A DNA stretch of 64,000 nucleotides from Berghia stephanieae (lineage: Eukaryota; Mollusca; Gastropoda; Nudibranchia; Aeolidiidae). This document shows positions 1 through 10,154 of the stretch, in pieces. The translations under genes and the position numbers were made by a program. The stretch spans positions 19,418,201-19,482,200 of the forward strand of contig CM067444.1 of NCBI GenBank assembly GCA_034508935.3, given 5' to 3'. The stretch's first letter is position 1, and each line of letters opens with the position of its first letter. The notes under the pieces were generated by a model that worked only from the letters and a program-made list of their open reading frames with translations, was not told the DNA's origin and made no database searches.

Positions 1-255
1 ATCTGACAGATCCGATCCGCCATACTATGTTTTAGAATTAGACTGTACCGGGACGATTCCCGATGTGCTTTTAGAGCATTTTTAACCGCCCATATGTCCT
101 CACATATATGGAGAACGCCCACTTCGGTGGAGACTTTTTCTGAACTTTTTCCTTTATTTTACACATCGTGAACGAGATTGGGAAATCCGTTCACGACACG
201 TTAAAGGTTACACATCGTCTGTACTGTGATGGGAACAAATAACCACTATGTGTCT
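1..255. other. Left edge, nothing recognised
   Basis: No coding pattern, RNA gene or repeat could be assigned. It runs into the poly-C tract and 30-bp minisatellite that follow. Confidence 0.4.
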
Positions 256-680
256 ATAGCGCTGGTGGTAGGGCCTCAGTGGGTACTCTACTGTGTGTCA
301 AATACCCCCCCCCCCCCCCCCCCTCCCCATCATGGTAAGGATGCAGTGGCCTTTAGTAATAGAGCAGCGGTAGGGACTCAGTGGCGAATATTATTGATAG
401 GATGGTGGCTAATAGAACGAGTGGTAGTAGAGACTCATTGGCTAATAGAGCTGATGGTAAGGTCTCAGTGGACAATAGAGCTGGTAACAGGGACTCAGTG
501 GCTAATAGGGCTGGTGGTAAGGACTCAGTGGCTAATAGAGCTGGTAGTAGGGACTCAGTGGACAATAGGGCTGGTGGTAGGGACTCAGTCGCTAATAGAG
601 CTGGTAGTAGGGACTCAGTGGCTAATAGGGCTGGTGGTAAGGACTCAGTCGCTAATAGAGCTGGTAGTAGATATACAATA
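256..680. repeat. 30-bp minisatellite, array 1
   Basis: Tandem repeat of about 30 bp built round GGACTCAGTGGCTAATAG followed by AGCTGGTAGTA-like sequence, about a dozen copies, best ordered from 440 to 670. A poly-C run lies at about 306-325. Because the period is a multiple of three, both strands stay open and give repeated decapeptides (RDSVANRAGG-like on +, ATESLPPALL-like on -). I read these as by-products, since no start context, splice signal or non-repeat domain goes with them. Confidence 0.85.
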
Positions 681-690
681 TGGCATGTGA

Positions 691-2160
691 GGGACTCAAG
701 TGGAATGTTATTCTGTGGTAAGGAACATTTTAGTGGGATAGACAAAGGGCTGTGGGATACTCATCTAATAGCTGGTGGAGAAAACATCGGTTGCAATTCA
801 ATATTCTTTTGATCAAAATACGAAAACAGGTAACAATATGACCTGTATCCAAAATAATGAATTAAATATCCTCTAGCGCTCATTTATGAGGTTACAGGAT
901 CTCTAATACTGGTTATACAGAGAAATACTGGGAAGAGTGACTTCTACAATAATTTTTTTGCATCGCTTCCTCGAAAAAGCAAACGAAACTTTGAATGTTT
1001 TGACCAAACTAAATATAATTTTAAAAATTAGTGTGTGACATCTGAATTGGATTTCCTTCATAATCGTTTTTTATAAAATTTCTATGCTCATCATCTTAAT
1101 CTCCAGTGCAGATTCGAATCCCATATGATTATCTAGACAACTGGCGTCAATTAGTAAAGACACTGTCCATAAAAAGAGACAAAAAATGCAATGGTGTAGT
1201 GTAAATGAACCTGTAGTACTTGACTTACGTTACCGTCTAAATTCTTCAATTTTGTTTTTTTTGTTCTAAATTTTTAAAAAGTTATTATCAGACGTCTTTA
1301 AACACTCCATAATAAAATCTTATGAAATATTTCATTCATCTTATCGTTCTCTTACCATAGCACAGAAACTGCTCTCGTCTGTGTTATGATATTTGGTATG
1401 AGAGTTTTAATAAGAAGTTCTGTTCATTTAGAATTGTTTAGACCTTTAGGCTAATTTAATTGCTATGATCAGGTATTTTTGCAATTATTAAAGACTTATA
1501 TATACTATGGTTGCTGAACAGTCTTCAGTGGTTTGATTATTAGATGCAAAAACAAATACTCTTGTTTTTGGAAAAATTTCTCGCAATCATAATTTTCATT
1601 ATTTGTGTTTTTTAGCTTGCATTTGGGCATTTTTTTTTTTGCAAAACTCCCATTAGATATAGGTTGTTCATACTATGGTTGGGCTGGGGGCTATGACTCA
1701 GTCTAGCAGTATGGAGGACTCATGCTACTAGAGTAAAGGCTTAAAAACTCTGATAGGATTAGTGCTAAACGATAGGATCGATTCTCTATGTGAGGAAGTA
1801 AGGGAGTGGTATGGAGTGCAACAATGTGGAAAAATGCGAGATGTATGTCAAAACAAAGTGTGTGAATGTGAGAAATAGAGAGGGACTAGTTGAAGGTGGT
1901 ATGAACTAGTGTGATGGTGGTAGGGAAAGACTAAGTTAATAGACTGGTGAATATGTTAATGGGTCTATTATTGACTCAGTATGAATACACTGATCAGCTA
2001 GCAGAATTTGTCACACTCAGTGAATACATTTTATTATGAAAAAATAAATTATCCCTCCAGATTGGAACGACTACATGTTAAAAAACATTGAGTAGAAATT
2101 TTCCCTTATGTATCAAAATCATTGCAGTGCCATATTGTAATCCTGTTTTTCAGAGTGCTG
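691..2160. other. Body of duplication copy A
   Basis: No gene seen. AT-rich sequence matching 2900-4640 at intervals; the stretch 1690-2000 keeps faint traces of the 30-bp minisatellite (GGACTCA, GACTCAGT). Confidence 0.5.
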
Positions 2161-2217
2161 AGGCTATTTGATGAAACATAACAACTACACCAAAAAAGGA
2201 GCAAATAAGCTAAAAAA

Positions 2218-2383
2218 AATGTGTGGTCATGAGGTCTTTGGGTTGGCGCTTCGTCGACCTGGGTTCGAACCATTGAACAGGCGCATAGTTACTAAAGGCC
2301 TGTCTTTTCTAAATTTCGGTGTAAAGGAAACCGGCATATTCAACAGTATTGTCTTGTGTAAAAATTGTAATATATAACACTTT
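2218..2383 (+). repeat. tRNA-derived SINE (family A), 3'-truncated
   Basis: tRNA-like head with a B-box (CTGGGTTCGAACC at 2258) and a body related to the intact family A copies (CGCATAGTT..., GGTGTAAAGGAAACC, AACAGTATTGTCTT). It stops near 2383, where LINE-derived sequence begins, so the usual GCGCTATATAAA 3' tail is absent. It corresponds to the SINE at 4890 in the other duplication copy. Confidence 0.7.
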
Positions 2384-2735
2384 TAAGATTAGCATTGTAA
2401 TGAGCCAAGCGAATTTCGTAAAAAAAGTCAGAACAAAATTTGGTGATAGATCGTTTGCTTGTTTCGGCCCCAAGATTTGGAATGAACTACCACGTGGTCT
2501 GAGGGAGTGCAAGTCTTTACCTACTTTTAAAAAGAATCTCAAGACACATTTTTACTGTATTTGTTTTTCTTGACTCTATATGAATCCTTGATCTGGCTAT
2601 GAATTGTTATTGTTATTATTATTTTATTTTTTTATTTTTTTTCACTTAAAATGATATTTATATTGTAAAGTGCCCAGAGCTTGTGTTTTACACGAGAATG
2701 AGCGCTATATAAATGTGTATTATTATTATTATTAT
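2384..2735 (+). mobile_element. 3' end of a CR1/L2/Jockey-like LINE, 5'-truncated
   Basis: The frame 2349-2573 ends in GDRSFACFGPKIWNELP...LPTFKKNLKTHF and a stop. This is the usual C-terminal end of reverse transcriptase ORFs in CR1/Jockey-group LINEs (R-S-F...P..WN.LP...R....L..FK..LKT). A 3' UTR follows containing TGTAAAGTGCCCAGAGC and GCGCTATATAAATGTG, then a (TTA)n tail at about 2715-2735. Catalytic RT motifs are absent because the copy is 5'-truncated. The exact clade is uncertain. Confidence 0.8.
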
Positions 2736-2905
2736 TAGTAGGGACTCAGTGGACAATAGGGCTGGTGGTAGGGACTCAGTGGCTAATAGTAATAGGGCTG
2801 GTGGTAAGGACTCAGTCGCTAATAGAGCGGGTAGTAGGGACTCAGTGGACAATAGGGCTGGTGGTAAGGACTCAGTGGCTAATAGAGCTGGTGGTAGGTA
2901 AATAA
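2736..2905. repeat. 30-bp minisatellite, array 2
   Basis: About five units of the same 30-bp repeat as array 1 (GGACTCAGTGGACAATAGGG and so on), starting right after the LINE (TTA)n tail. One unit carries an extra AATAGT. This marks the start of duplication copy B. Confidence 0.85.
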
Positions 2906-3019
2906 CTAAGTATTTGTTGCAATTCAATATTCTTTATTGATCAACAATACAGAAACAGGCTTAACTTAATATAGTACCTGTAAATAAACCCAAATATAAT
3001 AGAACAGTTAGAATATCCT

Positions 3020-3115
3020 CTAGCAGGGACTCATTGGCTAATAGAGCTGATGATAAGGATCCAGTGGCTAATAGGGCTGGCTGTAGGGGCTCAGTGGACA
3101 ATACCTGTGGTGGGG
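3020..3115. repeat. 30-bp minisatellite, array 2b
   Basis: About three more units (GGGACTCATTGGCTAATAG; CAGTGGCTAATAGGGCTGG; GGCTCAGTGGACAATA) after a short non-repeat spacer. Confidence 0.75.
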
Positions 3116-4120
3116 ACCAGTCGCAGTGACTAATACTGTCATGGCAGTTTTTTTGCATCGCTTGCGGCCGCGTTGCTGGCCCCCCCAAAAAAATGGCAAA
3201 AAAAAACCGCAAACTTTGCAATGTTTTGCACAAAAAAAAAAAAAAAACTAAAATAAAATAAATTTTAAAATATTTAGTGGTGGTGACAATCTGGGATATT
3301 AGGATTTCTTCATAATGTTCCGTTGTTTTTGTCATGTCAAACATTTTCTATGCCTTCTATCATTTTTGACACCTCTGCCCAGTTGCATGAATTTTGGCGA
3401 CACTCCCTTATTTATGACGTTAGTCTAGACACATTGGCGTCAAATGTAAAAAGTAGCACTAGACACATGGTGGCCATAGATGAGAAGATGATCGAAAGGG
3501 AAAGGGATGGAGCAAATGGGTGTAGTGTAAATATTTGTGTACTTTTTAGCGGTAGCATGATAGTACATTTGACGATTTTATAAGTTTTATAAGCGTCTTT
3601 TTTAAATTTTTCTTCTTTTTAATTTTGTTTTTGTTTGATTGTTCTGAATTTGTTAATAGAATTCATTACAACTTGTGTCTAATTATAACACAATTTAAAA
3701 AATAAATTAAAAAATCATTTCACAAAGTATTCTTGCATTCTCTCTCTCGCTTTCTCATGTCCATATTTGTCTCTCAGCCACCCTTCCTCTATCTTCATAT
3801 TGTGTTTATAGATATTTGGTAATAGAGAGATAATATGTACATAATAGTAAGTTAGGCTGATCGATTTAAGAAATGATTGTTTAAATTTATAGGCTAATTT
3901 AAATTTGCTCTATAGATGGAATATGTTTTGCAATTGATTAAAGATTCTTATATCATCACAAGGTTGCAATAATACAGACACAAGTCGGGTTTGTTATGTA
4001 AAAACAAATACCTCCTTGTCTTTTGGCCAAAAATTTCCGCAATTTTTTTCATTAATTTTTCTGGGTTTTTTAGCTTGCAAAATTTGGGATTTTTTTTTTT
4101 GCAAAAAACCGCCATGTCAG
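3116..4120. other. Body of duplication copy B
   Basis: No gene seen. It contains TTTTTTTGCATCGCTT, poly-A runs and the TTTTTTAGCTTGCAAAATTT block, each with a counterpart in copy A. The open frame at 3323-3583 has no recognisable motif and I do not call it. Confidence 0.45.
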
Positions 4121-4620
4121 ATATAGGGCTGGTGGTAGGGACTCAGTGACTAATAGGGTTGGGCTGGTGGTATGGACTCAGTGGCTAGCACGTCAGTGGG
4201 AGGGACTCAGTGGCTAACAGGGCTAGAGGTAGGACTCAGTGGCTTACACTAACAGGGCTAGTGGTAGGACTTAGTGGCTACACAGACTAGGAGTCCTGTA
4301 TTCTCTATGGTGGGTAACAGTACAGGGCTAGTGGTATGGATTCAGTGGCTAACAGGACTGGTGGTAAGGAATCAGTGGCGAGTGGTATTGGTATGGACTC
4401 AAAGGCCAATAGGGCTGGTGTGAGGACTCAGTAGCCAATAGGGCTAGAGGTAGGGACTCAGTGGCTAACAGCAGTGGTATGAACCCAGTGACTCACAGGA
4501 CTGGTGGTAGGGACTCAATGACTAATACTAATAGCGCTGGTGGTAGGGACTCAGTGTGTAATAGGCCTGATGATAGGTACTCAAGTATGTAATAGCACTG
4601 GAGATCAGAACTAAGCAGTT
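4120..4620. repeat. 30-bp minisatellite, degenerate array 3
   Basis: Roughly 15 diverged units containing GGTAGGGACTCAGTGGCTAA or close variants, with variable spacing. It is older and less ordered than arrays 1 and 2. Confidence 0.75.
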
Positions 4621-4889
4621 AACCTATATGTCACAACTGGCAGTGAATACATTTTATTATGAAAAAAAAAAATTATCTCACGTTGGAACGCACTACAGTC
4701 CGCTTAAAACAAACCCTCATCTGAGCTAGGAAATATTTCACCTTAAAGGAGAACCTGTAGTCAAAAATCCATTGCAGTGCCAATATTGGTATTCCCTTGT
4801 TATTTCAGGTGGTAGGAGGTCTAATTTGATGATTAACACTAACACACATACACACACAAAAAAAGAGAAAAAAGCTAAAAACAAATGTG

Positions 4890-5168
4890 TGGCTATGTGG
4901 TCTTATGGTATGACAGACGCTTTCGGATCGGAAGGTCCTGGGTTCGAACCTCGCTCGGCGCATAGTTGAGTCCTTGGAAAAGGCTCTTTACTCACATTCT
5001 CTCAACATACTCAGGTGTAAAAGGAATACCCGGCTGTTAACAGTATTGTCTTTGTCCAAAAAAATTGTAATATCGCATAACAAGCGTTGCTGTTGACCAG
5101 AGCCCCCTTGTAAAGCACTTTGAGTGAGCACATTTAGTGGATATTGCGCTATATAAAAAGCTCAATAT
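4890..5168 (+). repeat. tRNA-derived SINE (family A), full length
   Basis: The head reads as a tRNA-like pol III promoter: GTGGCTATGTGGTCTTATGG (A-box region) and GGGTTCGAACC (B-box), closed by CGCTCGGCGCAT. The tRNA-unrelated body has AGTCCTTGGAAAAGGCTC, a GTTAACAGTATTGTC block and AATATCGCATAACAAGCG. The 3' end is CCCCCTTGTAAAGCACTTTG...GATATTGCGCTATATAAA. It serves as a reference copy for family A in this window. Confidence 0.88.
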
Positions 5169-5344
5169 ATTTAAATGTCTTCAATGACACAGACAATATA
5201 GGCTAAAATGAGACCAACCCCACCCACCCCACAAAAAAATAATTTCCGACACTGATGCACTGAAAACCAACGAAATCTTCCAAATTTACACACAATGTTC
5301 CCTTCAAGAGCTTCAAGAGCTACATCACGATGGAAAGGCTTAGC

Positions 5345-5356
5345 AAGTCTTGAAAA
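5345..5356. repeat. Left target-site duplication of the LINE
   Basis: AAGTCTTGAAAA, repeated exactly at 8611-8622 on the other side of the LINE. Confidence 0.9.
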
Positions 5357-8300
5357 TCCCTGTGTGGTGTCCGGGGTCCCTCAACTGAGAGGGTCAAGAA
5401 TAGCCCAACGCCAAGCCAGCGTGTCGTAAAAGGCGACTAATGGTGTGTGATTCCCCCATCTTTGAGTCACCTGGTCCTCCAGGTTGGGGGTTGGCAAAGG
5501 GTTAACACCCCTTTCCGTTAAACTCAAACCGTTACAGAAACACAGACAGACAAACCAAATCCTTTTTTTAGCTTGGGCGACCGAAGAGTTTCTGGAATTA
5601 CAGAATTTATGAAGGACAACAGACAAAGCCGAAAGGACTCTGCTGACCCGATGACGTCTTCGCCAAACAAGCAGCTTCGAATTGCGTCGTGGAACGTTCG
5701 CACCATGTATGAAGCAGGAAAAAGCTCTCAAGTTGTGACTGAGATGAGAAGATACAGGCTGCATATACTTGGAGTAAGCGAAACCCACTGGATACAATCC
5801 GGACAGAAACACCTCAAGTCTGGGGAGAAGATTTTATATTCAGGGAGAGGGGACGGGATTCATACACAGGGAGTAGGAATAATTCTAAGCAAGTTTGCCC
5901 AGAAGTCACTGAGAGGATGGGAACAATGCGGAGAAAGGATCATCATGGCGTCCTTTACAACACGGAGTAAGAAGATCAGCATGAACATTGTACAGATCTA
6001 TGCCCCAACAAATGATGCAACAGATGAGGACAAAGATACATTTTATGGTCTGCTACAACAAGTCATTGACAAGTTGCCAAGGAAAGACATCAACATATTG
6101 ATGGGAGATGCTAATGCAAAAGTGGGACAGGATAACGTAGGCTATGAAGGTATCATGGGACGTCATGGCATGGGAGAAATGAATGATAATGGTGAGAGAT
6201 TTGCAAATTTCTGTGCATTCAACAGTTTGGTGATTGGAGGATCAGTGTTCCCCCATAAGAGGATCCACAAAGCAACTTGGGTCTCACCAGATGGTGTGAC
6301 AGAGAATCAGATTGATCATTTTTGTATCTCTCGTAGATTCAAACGTTCATTGGAAGATGTGACAGTACGGAGAGGGGCAGATGTTGGATCAGACCACCAC
6401 CTGCTATTGGCAAAGCTTAAGCTCCGACTCAGAAAACACGGGGCCAGATCACATACAAGAAGAAAATTCGAGGTGAATGCACTTGATGGGGAAAAGAATG
6501 AGGAATTCAAACTACAATTGAGTAATAGATTCCAACCTCTTACTGAGCTCGAGGAGGACATAGATGTAGAGTCACATTGGGCAAAGATCAAGGAAGTTTA
6601 CATAACAACTTGCCACGAGGTATTGGGGGTAAAGAAATCGGAACATAAAGAATGGATAAGTCCAACCACCTTGGACCTTATTGAAAAGAGGAGAACAAGG
6701 AAGGAACAAGTGAATGCAAGCCGAACAAGGGCTTCAAGACTGGATGCACAAGAGCAGTATCGAGCCATAGCTAAGGAAGTCAAAAGATCTGTGAAGAAAG
6801 ACAAGGAAGCATTCATGAACAGACTTGCAGAGAAAGCAGAAGCAGCAGCGACTGGAGGACACATGAGGATCCTTTATCAAACTACCAAGACACTTGCTGG
6901 AAAATATGGGAAACCAGAGGTACCAGTCAAAGACAAAGATGGGAAAACTATTTTTGGAAAAGAGGCTCAATCTGAACGATGGAGGGAACATTTCAACTGC
7001 CTTCTGAACAGACCACCACCAGACAACCAGCCAGAAATTTTGCCTGCAAGGAATGAGCTACCAATTAGCTGTGATCCACCATCGATAGCAGAGATTGTGG
7101 GTGCCATTAACAAGATGAAAAGGGGGAAAGCTGCTGGACCAGACCAGATTCCACCGGAGGCTCTAAAAGTTGATGCGGAAAGAAATGCTGAGGCCCTGCA
7201 CCCACTATTTGAGAGAATCTGGAATGACGGGATATTCCCAAAGGATTGGAAGGAAGGACATCTTATCAAGCTTCCAAAGAAAGGGGACCTCAGTAATTGT
7301 AATAATTATCGAGGCATCACTCTTCTTTCTATCCCAGGAAAGGTTTTCAACCGTATTATTTTAGAGAGAATTAAGAATGCAACAGATGCTAAACTGCGGG
7401 ACGAACAGGCAGGTTTTCGGAAAAACCGTTCAACCACCGACCAGATTGCCTCTCTGCGAGTCATAGTGGAACAGTCTATAGAATGGAACTCTCCTCTTAT
7501 TGTCAACTTTCTGGATTACGAGAAGGCTTTCGACAGTATTGACAGAGCAACATTGTGGAAAATTCTGGCACATTATGGACTCCCTGAAAAGATAGTAAAC
7601 CTCATTAAGGAAATGTATGAAGGATCAAGTTGCAGGGTTGTACATGAAGATCAGCTGACTGACAGCTTTGAAATTAAGACTGGTGTCAAGCAGGGATGCT
7701 TGCTCTCTCCATTCCTGTTCATCCTTGCCATTGATTGGCTAATGAAGGAAACCTCCAAAGGGAGAAGAAATGGGATACAGTGGACCCCCTGGACACAGTT
7801 GGATGATCTGGATTTTGCAGATGATCTGGCTCTTTTGTCCCACACCCAGGACCAGATGCAAACAAAAACCACAATTATAAACAGCCTCTCGGAATCAATT
7901 GGTCTAAGAATACACCCTGCAAAGTCAAAGGTCTTGAGGATAGGTACGCGTCAAAGGGAGCAGATCAAAGTAAAAGATCAGGAACTCGAAGATATAGACA
8001 CTTTCTGCTATCTCGGAAGTATAATTGACAAGGATGGAGGCACGGAAGCAGAGGTGAAAGCACGAATAGGAAAGGCACAGGCTGCATTCACATCTTTGAA
8101 CAGAGTTTGGAGAACTAAAGATATCTCCCTTCAACTAAAGCTAAGACTTTTCAACTCAAACGTGAAGTCTGTCCTACTGTATGGATGTGAAACTTGGAAC
8201 GCATCACAGGCATGTATAAGGAGGGTACAGATTTTTGTAAACAGGTGCATGCGTAAGCTACTCAGAATAAAATGGATGGATAGAATAAAAAATGAAGAAG

Positions 8301-8610
8301 TATGGAAAAGAACACAGCAGAAACCAGTAGGAGAGGATATAGGAAGAAGACGATGGAGGTGGATTGGACACACGCTTAGAAAGAATGACTCAACTATAAC
8401 AAAGAAAGTATTGGACTGGAACCCTCAGGGCAGAAGATCAAGGGGAAGGCCACGAGGAACATGGAGAAGAATTAAAGAAGCTGATATACAGAGAAGTGGT
8501 AAGACCTGGAATGAGATAAAAAAGTTGGCTCAGGATAGAGAAGGATGGAAACTGTTTGTCTGTGGCCTATACCCTGACCCAGGGTGAAAAAGGCAATGAT
8601 GATGATGATG
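5357..8610 (+). mobile_element. Full-length RTE-like LINE with one intact ORF
   Basis: A 3.25-kb non-LTR retrotransposon bounded by a perfect 12-bp target duplication (AAGTCTTGAAAA). It has a 5' UTR of about 250 bp, a single ORF with endonuclease and reverse transcriptase, a very short 3' UTR and a 3' end of (GAT)n repeats instead of poly-A. One ORF, no RNase H region and a short-tandem-repeat tail fit the RTE group; the clade name is inference. The intact ORF and identical target repeats point to a recent insertion. Confidence 0.92.
5609..8587 (+). CDS. LINE ORF: AP-like endonuclease plus reverse transcriptase
   Basis: The protein would nick target DNA and reverse-transcribe the LINE RNA at the nick (target-primed reverse transcription). 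From the ATG at 5609 it is 992 residues; the same frame is open from 5573, but only a TTG lies there. N-terminal endonuclease motifs in order: RIASWNVRTM, GVSETHW, YAPTND, GDANAKVGQ, NQIDHF and the catalytic SDHH. Reverse transcriptase motifs: GKAAGPDQIPPEALK, NNYRGITLLS, QAGFRKNRSTTDQI, FLDYEKAFDS, GVKQGCLLSPFLF and the active site FADD (in place of YADD), then YLGSIID. The tail has RRWRWIGHTLRK and GRPRGTWRR, common in LINE ORFs often mislabelled as craniofacial development protein 2. No internal stop or frameshift. The YADD-type box is present, so the enzyme looks potentially active. Confidence 0.93.
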   Translation: MKDNRQSRKDSADPMTSSPNKQLRIASWNVRTMYEAGKSSQVVTEMRRYRLHILGVSETHWIQSGQKHLKSGEKILYSGRGDGIHTQGVGIILSKFAQKSLRGWEQCGERIIMASFTTRSKKISMNIVQIYAPTNDATDEDKDTFYGLLQQVIDKLPRKDINILMGDANAKVGQDNVGYEGIMGRHGMGEMNDNGERFANFCAFNSLVIGGSVFPHKRIHKATWVSPDGVTENQIDHFCISRRFKRSLEDVTVRRGADVGSDHHLLLAKLKLRLRKHGARSHTRRKFEVNALDGEKNEEFKLQLSNRFQPLTELEEDIDVESHWAKIKEVYITTCHEVLGVKKSEHKEWISPTTLDLIEKRRTRKEQVNASRTRASRLDAQEQYRAIAKEVKRSVKKDKEAFMNRLAEKAEAAATGGHMRILYQTTKTLAGKYGKPEVPVKDKDGKTIFGKEAQSERWREHFNCLLNRPPPDNQPEILPARNELPISCDPPSIAEIVGAINKMKRGKAAGPDQIPPEALKVDAERNAEALHPLFERIWNDGIFPKDWKEGHLIKLPKKGDLSNCNNYRGITLLSIPGKVFNRIILERIKNATDAKLRDEQAGFRKNRSTTDQIASLRVIVEQSIEWNSPLIVNFLDYEKAFDSIDRATLWKILAHYGLPEKIVNLIKEMYEGSSCRVVHEDQLTDSFEIKTGVKQGCLLSPFLFILAIDWLMKETSKGRRNGIQWTPWTQLDDLDFADDLALLSHTQDQMQTKTTIINSLSESIGLRIHPAKSKVLRIGTRQREQIKVKDQELEDIDTFCYLGSIIDKDGGTEAEVKARIGKAQAAFTSLNRVWRTKDISLQLKLRLFNSNVKSVLLYGCETWNASQACIRRVQIFVNRCMRKLLRIKWMDRIKNEEVWKRTQQKPVGEDIGRRRWRWIGHTLRKNDSTITKKVLDWNPQGRRSRGRPRGTWRRIKEADIQRSGKTWNEIKKLAQDREGWKLFVCGLYPDPG

Positions 8611-8622
8611 AAGTCTTGAAAA
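8611..8622. repeat. Right target-site duplication of the LINE
   Basis: AAGTCTTGAAAA, identical to 5345-5356, directly after the (GAT)n tail. Confidence 0.9.
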
Positions 8623-8639
8623 ATATATTTAAAGAATTG

Positions 8640-9410
8640 TTTTTCGATTACGATTGAAAATTTGGCATGGAACGACAAGAAAAAATCAAATTTAAAATTC
8701 ATAAAACTAATAAAACTACTAAATTTTAGTTTAGCCCAAAACCAAATCCATCATGATGCAATACCCATCATACGAAAGATTCTGACCAAATTTGGTATAC
8801 AATCTGATGGGAAACAATCCAGCTATGAATGTCAGAAAATCGAAAATGATATTTTGAGAAAAAAACAAAATGTCTTTATTAATTTGATAAACAAGCTAAT
8901 TTTGCAGACAACGTCCATCAAAATTTCAAAGTATAATCAATATGGAACAAGAGAATAAGTCAAATTTTGTAAATTGATCAATTTCTGAAAAAAAAAAAAA
9001 TTGTCTAGAAAGAAATGCTGTACAATATTTTTTTAATTTCGGCTGAAATTGCGGATCGACAGGAAAAAAAATTAATTTTTAAAATTAAAAAAACTTCTAA
9101 ATTTTAATTTACCCCAAAATGTTTCCATCATGATGTAAAACACATCATAAAAAAGATTCTGAATAAATTTGAAAAAAATCTAAAGGAAAATGACATATAT
9201 GGTTCTTAGAAAATCAGAAAATGACACAAAACGGAAATTTGAGAAAACACTTATTTGACATAATCTGATCCATAAAATTTTCAAAATAATGACTATCATA
9301 GGACAAGAAAACACGAAAATTGTGTAGATTGATCTGTCTAAAAAATGTATAAATGATTCGCTAACCCATTCCCTAAGAAAATAAATGCTGAAAAATTTTA
9401 ACACTATTGT
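8640..9410. repeat. Diverged tandem duplication, about 400-bp unit
   Basis: Unit 1 (about 8640-9010) and unit 2 (about 9040-9410) share ordered blocks: GACAAGAAAAAATCAAATTTA against GACAGGAAAAAAAATTAATTTT, ACTAAATTTTAGTTTA against TCTAAATTTTAATTTA, TCCATCATGATG in both, and AAGATTCTGA(C/A)(C/T)AAATTTG. No coding motif was found in the open frame at 8662-8958. Target of duplication and age unknown. Confidence 0.6.
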
Positions 9411-9577
9411 GGTCAAATATGATTTATATCTTACGAATTCATCACTGTAATCAAAAAAACTAATATGATATGACGCACTACCCTCATGTTTTTATTTTTT
9501 AAATGCTGCTTGTGAGATAAGTATCTAATCAATTTGAACTACAAAATCAAATCTATTTGAGACCAAAAAAAAAAACC

Positions 9578-9733
9578 AGGTAAATGGCGAAATTAGATTT
9601 AGCTCCAATCAAACGCAATTTGCTTTCGCAAACTCCCAGAAAATTTTTTTCTTTCGGCTCAATACAGGAAAATTCAACACCACTTGTTTGCAACCACTTT
9701 GTCTGATGTTCCACAAAGACGGTTGATCTTGCT
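9578..9733 (-). CDS. Possible exon of an unidentified minus-strand gene
   Basis: An open segment on the minus strand (within 9553-9798) has a good 3' splice site: a pyrimidine-rich stretch ending in AAACCAG at 9734-9740. It would encode ARSTVFVEHQTKWLQTSG...KNFLGVCESKLRLIGAKSNF, which has mixed composition unlike the low-complexity frames nearby. The 5' splice site would be a weak CTG|GTTTTT. I do not recognise the protein. It might belong with the candidate exons at 11083-12054, but the phases do not chain, so at least one exon is missing or the call is wrong. Confidence 0.22.
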
Positions 9734-9799
9734 CTGGTTTGAAAAATGGAAATAGAAAAGAGGCATTTCGTTAGCAATTTTTGGAAAGGTCTATACAAT

Positions 9800-10142
9800 C
9801 AATACATACCAAGACATACCAATTTTTTTTAAATGGCCATCATTCTCACCATCACCAACACAGTTGAAATTTCATTGGCTTTACCATACAGGACAAAACT
9901 CTTGACAACAAACTATCATTTAGATTAACAAGCATTTATACTCGAGCATGCAAATCTCGAAATCACGGAAATCTCAAACTTGGTACAATTCCCAGTTTTA
10001 ATCCCTTTATTTCGTTCATATAGTGGACACTCCCTTGCGATCTGTTGAATTTTTTCCCCCACTAATTGATTGTGTTGAACTGACAGAGAAAAGGAAATTG
10101 CAGTCTCACTATCGACTCTCTACAGAGTTCATAATAATTGGG
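9800..10142. other. Unassigned AT-rich spacer
   Basis: Nothing recognised apart from a CTCACCATCACCA stretch and a short open frame (10023-10205) that runs into the SINE-like element and is not called. Confidence 0.4.
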
Positions 10143-10154
10143 AGTTGTGATTAT

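Larger units (their letters stand above)
226..5170. repeat. Diverged direct duplication, two copies of about 2.2-2.4 kb
   Basis: Copy A (about 226-2383) and copy B (about 2736-5168) share a long series of landmarks in the same order: the 30-bp minisatellite, TTGCAATTCAATATTCTTT (791 and 2919), AATATCCTCTAGC, TTTTTTTGCATCGCTT (955 and 3150), CTGGCGTCAA-like (1141) and TTGGCGTCAAA (3432), TTTTTTAGCTTGCA (1609 and 4067), AGTGAATACATTTTATTATGAAAA (2018 and 4633), and finally a tRNA-derived SINE. Divergence is high and indels are many, so the duplication is old. A LINE 3' fragment (2384-2735) lies between the copies. Confidence 0.75.

Noticed and set aside
226-812. Open frames with decapeptide repeats on both strands
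   Set aside because: Explained by the 30-bp minisatellite; period divisible by three keeps frames open. No gene structure.
4900-4975. Functional tRNA gene
   Set aside because: The A- and B-boxes belong to a SINE head; the same head recurs at 42430, 45805, 58480, 59430 and 63000 with a shared non-tRNA body.
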